This document shows, piece after piece, positions 55,301 through 61,300 of a DNA stretch of 64,000 bases. The position numbers and the translations under genes are program-made. Source of the DNA: Misgurnus anguillicaudatus (lineage: Eukaryota > Chordata > Actinopteri > Cypriniformes > Cobitidae); the NCBI RefSeq assembly GCF_027580225.2, contig NC_073355.2, forward strand, positions 19,506,001 through 19,570,000, read 5' to 3'. The first letter of the stretch is position 1, and each line of letters opens with the position of its first letter. A model generated the notes under the pieces. The model was not told where the DNA came from. It did not search any database and saw only the letters and a list, made by a program, of their open reading frames with translations.

Positions 55301-58300
55301 AAGTCAATGGAGACGGATGGATTGGTTTTCAGGTTATGACGCGTTGCGCTCTGTCTCTATATGTGACTGTGAATGTCCATAAAGACGTGGATTAGCGAGT
55401 TTGGTGTGGAGGAACTTGACTGTCCTGCACAGAGTCCTGACCTCAACTCAATAGAAGATCTTTGGGATGAATTAGAGCGGAGACTACAAGCGAGGCCTTC
55501 TTGTACAACATCAGTGTCTGACCTTACAAATGTGCTTTTTTAGAAAAACGGTCCAAAAATTCCCATAAACACCCCCCCAAACCTTGTAGAAACTCTTTCA
55601 AGAAGAGTTAAAGCTGTTATAGCTGCAAAGGGAGTGCCAACTCCATATTACACCCTATGGATTAAGAATGGGATGTCATTTAGGTTCATGTGCAAATAAA
55701 GGCAGGTGTCCCAAAACATTTGGCAATATAGTCTACTTCGGCCTTAACTCTTTCCACACCAGTGTTTTTAAAAAAAAGTTGCCAGCCCCAGCATTTTTTA
55801 AGATTTTCACACAAGTTTAATGTCTTATCTTTAAATATATAAACGTAGGATATATAAAAATGAAAGAACAGACCCTCTGCTTTCAAACAAAAAAAGGTTC
55901 ATCCTACCTTTATTTGTTCTCTTTTTGTCACCTCTCAAATATGGGTAGATTTCTGCAAAAATACAAATTTTTTAGCAAAACGCTGAGATAATTATGTTTT
56001 TGTGAAGGACTTTTGCTAGAGATCAGATTCAGAGCGATCCTCAAAACATACACGGAATTTGAACTGTTTACCCTAAATACTTCTGGGTTTTATAAGTTGG
56101 GTAAGAGCACCACCTGGTGGATAATAGCAGAAATACGGATTGCCGCAAAAACTCGGGAAGCGTTTTCTCTTAACTCTTTCCCCGCCATTTACGAGTTATC
56201 TCGTCAATTAAGAGAAAACATTTGCATGAAAATGTGTTCCTGATGAGTCTTTATGGTTATTTTTGGAATACCGCTCTTACTCAATTTATAAAAAACTGAA
56301 GCAAAAAAATATTTATTAATTTTACAATCCTTGTATGTTTTGATAATCATTCTGAATCTGACTAACTGACTAATCTGACTAATGAATTTTTGCTAAAAAA
56401 AAAAAAGTATATATTTTTAAGAGTTTATAAACAGCGAAAAATAAAGATAAGATGAAACATTTTCCCCCGTTTGTTTGTTTATTGTTTGTTTGAAAGCAGA
56501 GGGTCTGTTCTTTCATTTGATATATTTGTATGTTTATATATTTTTAGAAAAAAAAATTCCTGGAAGGCATTTTGTGAAACTTTTGTAAAAAAATCACAAA
56601 AAATGCTGGCAGGCAACTTTTCAAAAAGGCTGGCAGGGAATGAGTAAATTGACGAGTTAAGAGACCGTTTGGTACATTTGATACATCTCTACAGCATAAA
56701 GGAATGACAAGTTAATTTTCTTCAACTGTGTATTGTCCCAAATGTTGTTAACAGGAGCTATTTAAAAGAACATCTTCATCTTTAAACACTTATTTTTAAT
56801 GAGTTTCAGGCCTTATGTTGTTTCTAGGGGTGTGATGAGACACTCAATTCACGAGACGAGACACGAGATTGGGTTCACGAGAACGAGACGAGACGAATTT
56901 TTTACACTTTTTAAAAAATCCTCAATGATAAAATAAATGACTAAGAAACTGAAATCACTTTTTTTAAATGTTTTAACTAATCAAGGACTGGCCCTAACAA
57001 TTATTTTGCTAACTGATAATGAAGTAATTTGTTATTTTTGGGTAATAAAAATAGACCCAAGTGAGCAGTAGCCTTTAAAATGACATAATAACGAAGATGC
57101 AATAATAATTGGTTAAAATAAAGTATTAAAACCAAGTTACATTAAACCACATTAAATTAACAAACACATTACATTTGTGTCCTATAAATAACAAGATCTC
57201 GTCACACCCCTAGTTGTTTCAAATGTGTCAGGCCCTATGCCGATCAAGAGAAGCAGAAGGTTTGTGAAACTAAGAAACTGAACAGACATCTGCTCGCCAA
57301 ATCAAACCAGAGCTCATATTTGTGAACATAAGTTAAGTAGATGTAACGAGAGCCCCACACACGGTGTTATTTGCACTTTGTTTTCATGCCATACTTTAGC
57401 AGATCAAGAGATCCTGGTATATGTACAGTAAGTCACAAAAAAGCTTTTGAAATAAATGAAAGATTTCCAAACATGTGTCTAATTTGCTTCATGTTGAATA
57501 GGAAAAATGCATCGCAAGAAGAGGTTTTCCTCTCCACTTTTTCCTCTCAGATTAGGTGGCACAGCACTGAGGACTTTCCTGCCCTTTCTAGCAATTCTTT
57601 GCCCCTGTGACAGCATTTCCGTTCGACTGGTAATCACTAACCAATGAATGAAGAAACAGCTGCAGGAGTCTGTGGGGTGGTGACCTAGCCAATCATATGG
57701 GCCGATGCCCTCGCAGTAGAAACCCTTTCCCCAAGCAAAGCCCCGACAAACGGCACGGGTCACAGACCTCTAAAGCTGCGCAGACGCAGAACGAAATAGC
57801 TGCTTTCTAGCACTTTCTACCCAAGGCATTCTCCCCGTCTACAGAAATATAGACACCGACATGAAAGTAACCAGGAAGAGAGCGTGTGGGGACGAATGTA
57901 TGTTATTTTCACTGCCCCTCATGGCTGAAGTGGACATTAGGATGAAATGGCAGCCTCGAAGTGCAGCAACGTGGGATGGCCTAATTTTGTTTTTCCACAG
58001 CCAAGGGCCAGCATGCAGTGCAAACATGCCGAAAGAAAAATCGTTGGTGGAATGACGCTCAATCTCACCCACGACCGAGCTCTGCCCACACATTTCATTT
58101 TCAGCATGTTTCCAGATAATATCATCATTTGTTTGAGGTTTGCAACACGTGTTATTTCCTCAGACGAGTTGCAGATGGTCACTCGGCAAAACCAGACTGT
58201 GGCGTCTAGCTCCGCAGCACTGCTTGTTCGGTTCAGCTGCCTAAAACATACAGTATCATATTTTAGAGATACCATGGCTTGTGCATTTATGAGGCACAAA

Positions 58301-61300
58301 CAAATTACATTTTGTTCAAGTGTTTTGGGAGTTTCTCCGTGTATTATATTTGACACTTGAATTGAATTTGATATAAGGAGTGATGGCAGGGGACCTCACA
58401 GATGAAAGGCATTTGAATAAAAAGTCTTCTCGCAGTAAAGTGAAGAAATGAATGCGGACGTTACCCAAAACTGCATTTAAAGTAGATGCTAGTACCGCAT
58501 TTTCCAGTGTGCTGAAAGTCATCATTCGTCATATAAACCGGCTTGTTTTTGTGCAACTGATTTTTCTCTTACAAATAGTCTGTGTGAGGAGATATTTTCC
58601 TCCTGTCCTTTATGTATTTTGAGTTCTCAAAAGCAGAACTGACTGAAAACAACTCTCCTAGTCTGGGGAAATGTTTTTCAGACGTTTGATGTGGGTAGAG
58701 GCGTCTTAAGCTGTTCTCAGCACAGAAATAAGGATAGAGGATCAAGGCTCACCTCAAATGATCTAATGACTTTGTTGTAGGATACCAGGTAGCTTACCGT
58801 CTGGATTCCGGGGATCCCAACCAGTTCATCACAGTAGAGGTGGGACCAGAGACCCGGCAGTTCACCGCCTCCAACCTGACCCCGGAGTCGGCCTACGTCT
58901 TTCGCATCTCTGCCAAGACCAAGCAGGGCTGGGGCGTGCCTGCACAGGCTGTGGTCATAACTACTGAGATTAGAGGTGACTTTTACATCTACACAAATAT
59001 GCACTTACTGTATATAACCTCACACAGAACTTGACCCTCCTCCTAACATTCACTCAACATAAGACTAATATATAAGTTGTTTCATAAATAATAAGCAATA
59101 ATAAATAAATAAAAATGATCAGAAAACATCCTTTTTAGTGTTGTGGTCGGGTCCGAGTCAAGACCACATCCAGCTTTATCTTGACATTTGACTTGACTCT
59201 CGATCTTTGGTCTTGGTATTGAATCAAACTTGAGTTGGACTCGACTACTACACTACATCCTTTGTTGAACATCTGAACATTTGTTGAAACCTAAATTAAA
59301 ACTGCAGTGCGTAACTTTTTTGGTAAAAGATGAGCATCAGTACATAAACAGTTATCTTACTTACCGCAAATGAAAACTGTACACTTATAGTGATTTATAA
59401 TTTAATGTGTCAGATCAGATTTCACAGGAAATGTCAGTTGTCATTCAACAAATGTAAATATAGTACATAAAGTAACCTGCAATGTTTCAAACAGAGATGG
59501 CAGTATAGAGGCAAAAGTTATGGATTGCACTTTTAAAGGGACACTCAACTTTATTTGAAAATATGCTCATTTTCCAGCTCCTCTAGAGTTAAACATTTGA
59601 TTTTTACAGTTTTGGAATCCATTCAGCTGATTTTGGTCTGGCGCTAGCACTTTTAGCATAGCTTAGCACAATCCATTGAATCAGATTAGACCATTAGCAT
59701 CATGCTAAAAAATACGTTTCTGTAGTTACATCGTGTATTAAGACCGACGGAAAATTAAAAGTTGCGATTTTCTAGGCAGATATGGCTAGGAACTATACTC
59801 TCATTCTGCCGTAATAATCAAGGACTTTGCTGCCGTAACATGGATGCAGCAGGCGTAGTGATATTACGCACTGCCCGCAAATAGTCCCCTTGGTTACTTT
59901 CAATACTTTCAAAATCGCAACCTTTAATTTTTCGTCCGTCTTAATACACGATGTAACTACAAAAGAGTCAAGTTTTAAATAGGAAAAATATCGAAAATCT
60001 TTGCTTATTTTTTGGTGCGATGCTGGTGGTCTGATCAGATTCAGTGGATTGTGCTGGGCTATGCTAGAAGTGGACTCGGAGATCGGCTGAATGGATTCCA
60101 AAATGGTAAGAATCAAATGTTTAACTCTAGGTGAGCAGGAAAATGAGCATATTTTCAAAAAAGTGGAGTGTCCCTTTAAGCTTCTTCACTTTTTGTTTTC
60201 TGTTTTTTTTATTGTGTGAGATTCAGCTATGCATGTTCTTCTTAAGAAATCTGTCATCCTTCAACATCCTCCACTTTCCTTTTTTAGTCACATTTTGGTG
60301 TCACCTAAACCACACATTGTTATTGGTTTATTATTATATTATATTATATTATATTATATTATATTATATTATATTATATTATATTATATTATATTATATT
60401 ATATTATATTATATTATATTATATTATATTATATTATATTATATTATATTATATTATAAATATAGCTGCAAAAACTAATTGAATAGTCAATAATATTCGA
60501 TAATGAAAATTGTGTTCCGTGAACCTTATTATCAATTGGTCTGTGACATCACTTGCCCACCGCACCGGCGCAACAGCGAGAGCTGCATGGATAAAAAATC
60601 AGGCGCATCTGTCCCAAACAAAGACAAAGTCACTTATATTAACTGAAGAAATTACAATTTAATTAACAAACATTGGGTCTCATTCACTAATAATTGCGTA
60701 CATTCGCATTTAAACGCACACTTGAACTTCTCACGAAAACGTTTTGCCTAATTCACAACACGTGCGTGAATTTGTTCCGCGTGCACAAGGTTGGTAATTT
60801 GCATAAAACACTGCCAAACCAGCTCCATATAAAGGTTTTCCGCATGCTAGTCCACCGAAAATTTTAGAGCAGTTTGTCATAGAAGCAAAAGAGCTCGAAA
60901 AGAAGTCCATGATTATATTTATTATCTGTCATATCTTGTTTTGCTTTTCATTTTTTATTTGGGAGGTTTTGCTGTCGCTGGAGGAAGCCAGTGCTGTCCA
61001 CCGACCAGGGTAAAGATAAAGAAGTCTTGGATGCGTTAACAAATATGACATTTAATTAATATGACCAAGACGCACATCTGTATCTAAAATAAAACAGACA
61101 GGAGATCAAGTGATTGATGTTTGGACTTCTCATTATATTTACATGACGTTTAGGGTACATGATTAGGCATTAAGTGCACGCTTACATATAGAGATTTAAA
61201 AAGTGAGGAAGGAAAGCATGAATATTTGTCATTACGTGCATCTTCTTTATATGTATAGAAAAAATAAGTAGGCTATTATAATGTATAATATGTATATGAT

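Larger units (their letters stand above)
54818..55361. mobile_element. palindromic element with two opposed THAP-domain remnants
   Basis: The ends are tatagagacagagcgca and its inverse gcgctctgtctctata. Each arm, about 260 bp, holds the same order of blocks: gaaaacc, tccattg.ctttgtattgcgagagg, ggcttataac, then an ATG opening with a THAP-like N-terminus. The arms face each other around a loop of about 35 bp (55085-55120). THAP domains open P-element-type and Kolobok transposases; termini and target duplication are not clear enough to choose. Confidence 0.8.
54660..55732 (+). mobile_element. Tc1-like element, decayed, with nested THAP palindrome
   Basis: The ends are actatattgccaaaagttttgggacacc and ggtgtcccaaaacatttggcaatatagt. 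After the nested element, the plus strand retains the transposase C-terminus at about 55399-55545: [20 protein letters not shown], with the SPDLNxIExLW motif holding the last acidic residue of the DDE triad, ending at a stop. The rest of the transposase is missing, replaced by the insertion and a deletion. Confidence 0.85.

Noticed and set aside
57937..58360. Two long overlapping open frames on opposite strands (139 and 137 aa)
   Set aside because: No recognisable motif, no splice or promoter context and near-complete mutual overlap; probably chance in a GC-balanced stretch of intron.
60131..60478. 115-aa open frame with YYIIL repeats
   Set aside because: Translation of the ATATT microsatellite and a foldback end.
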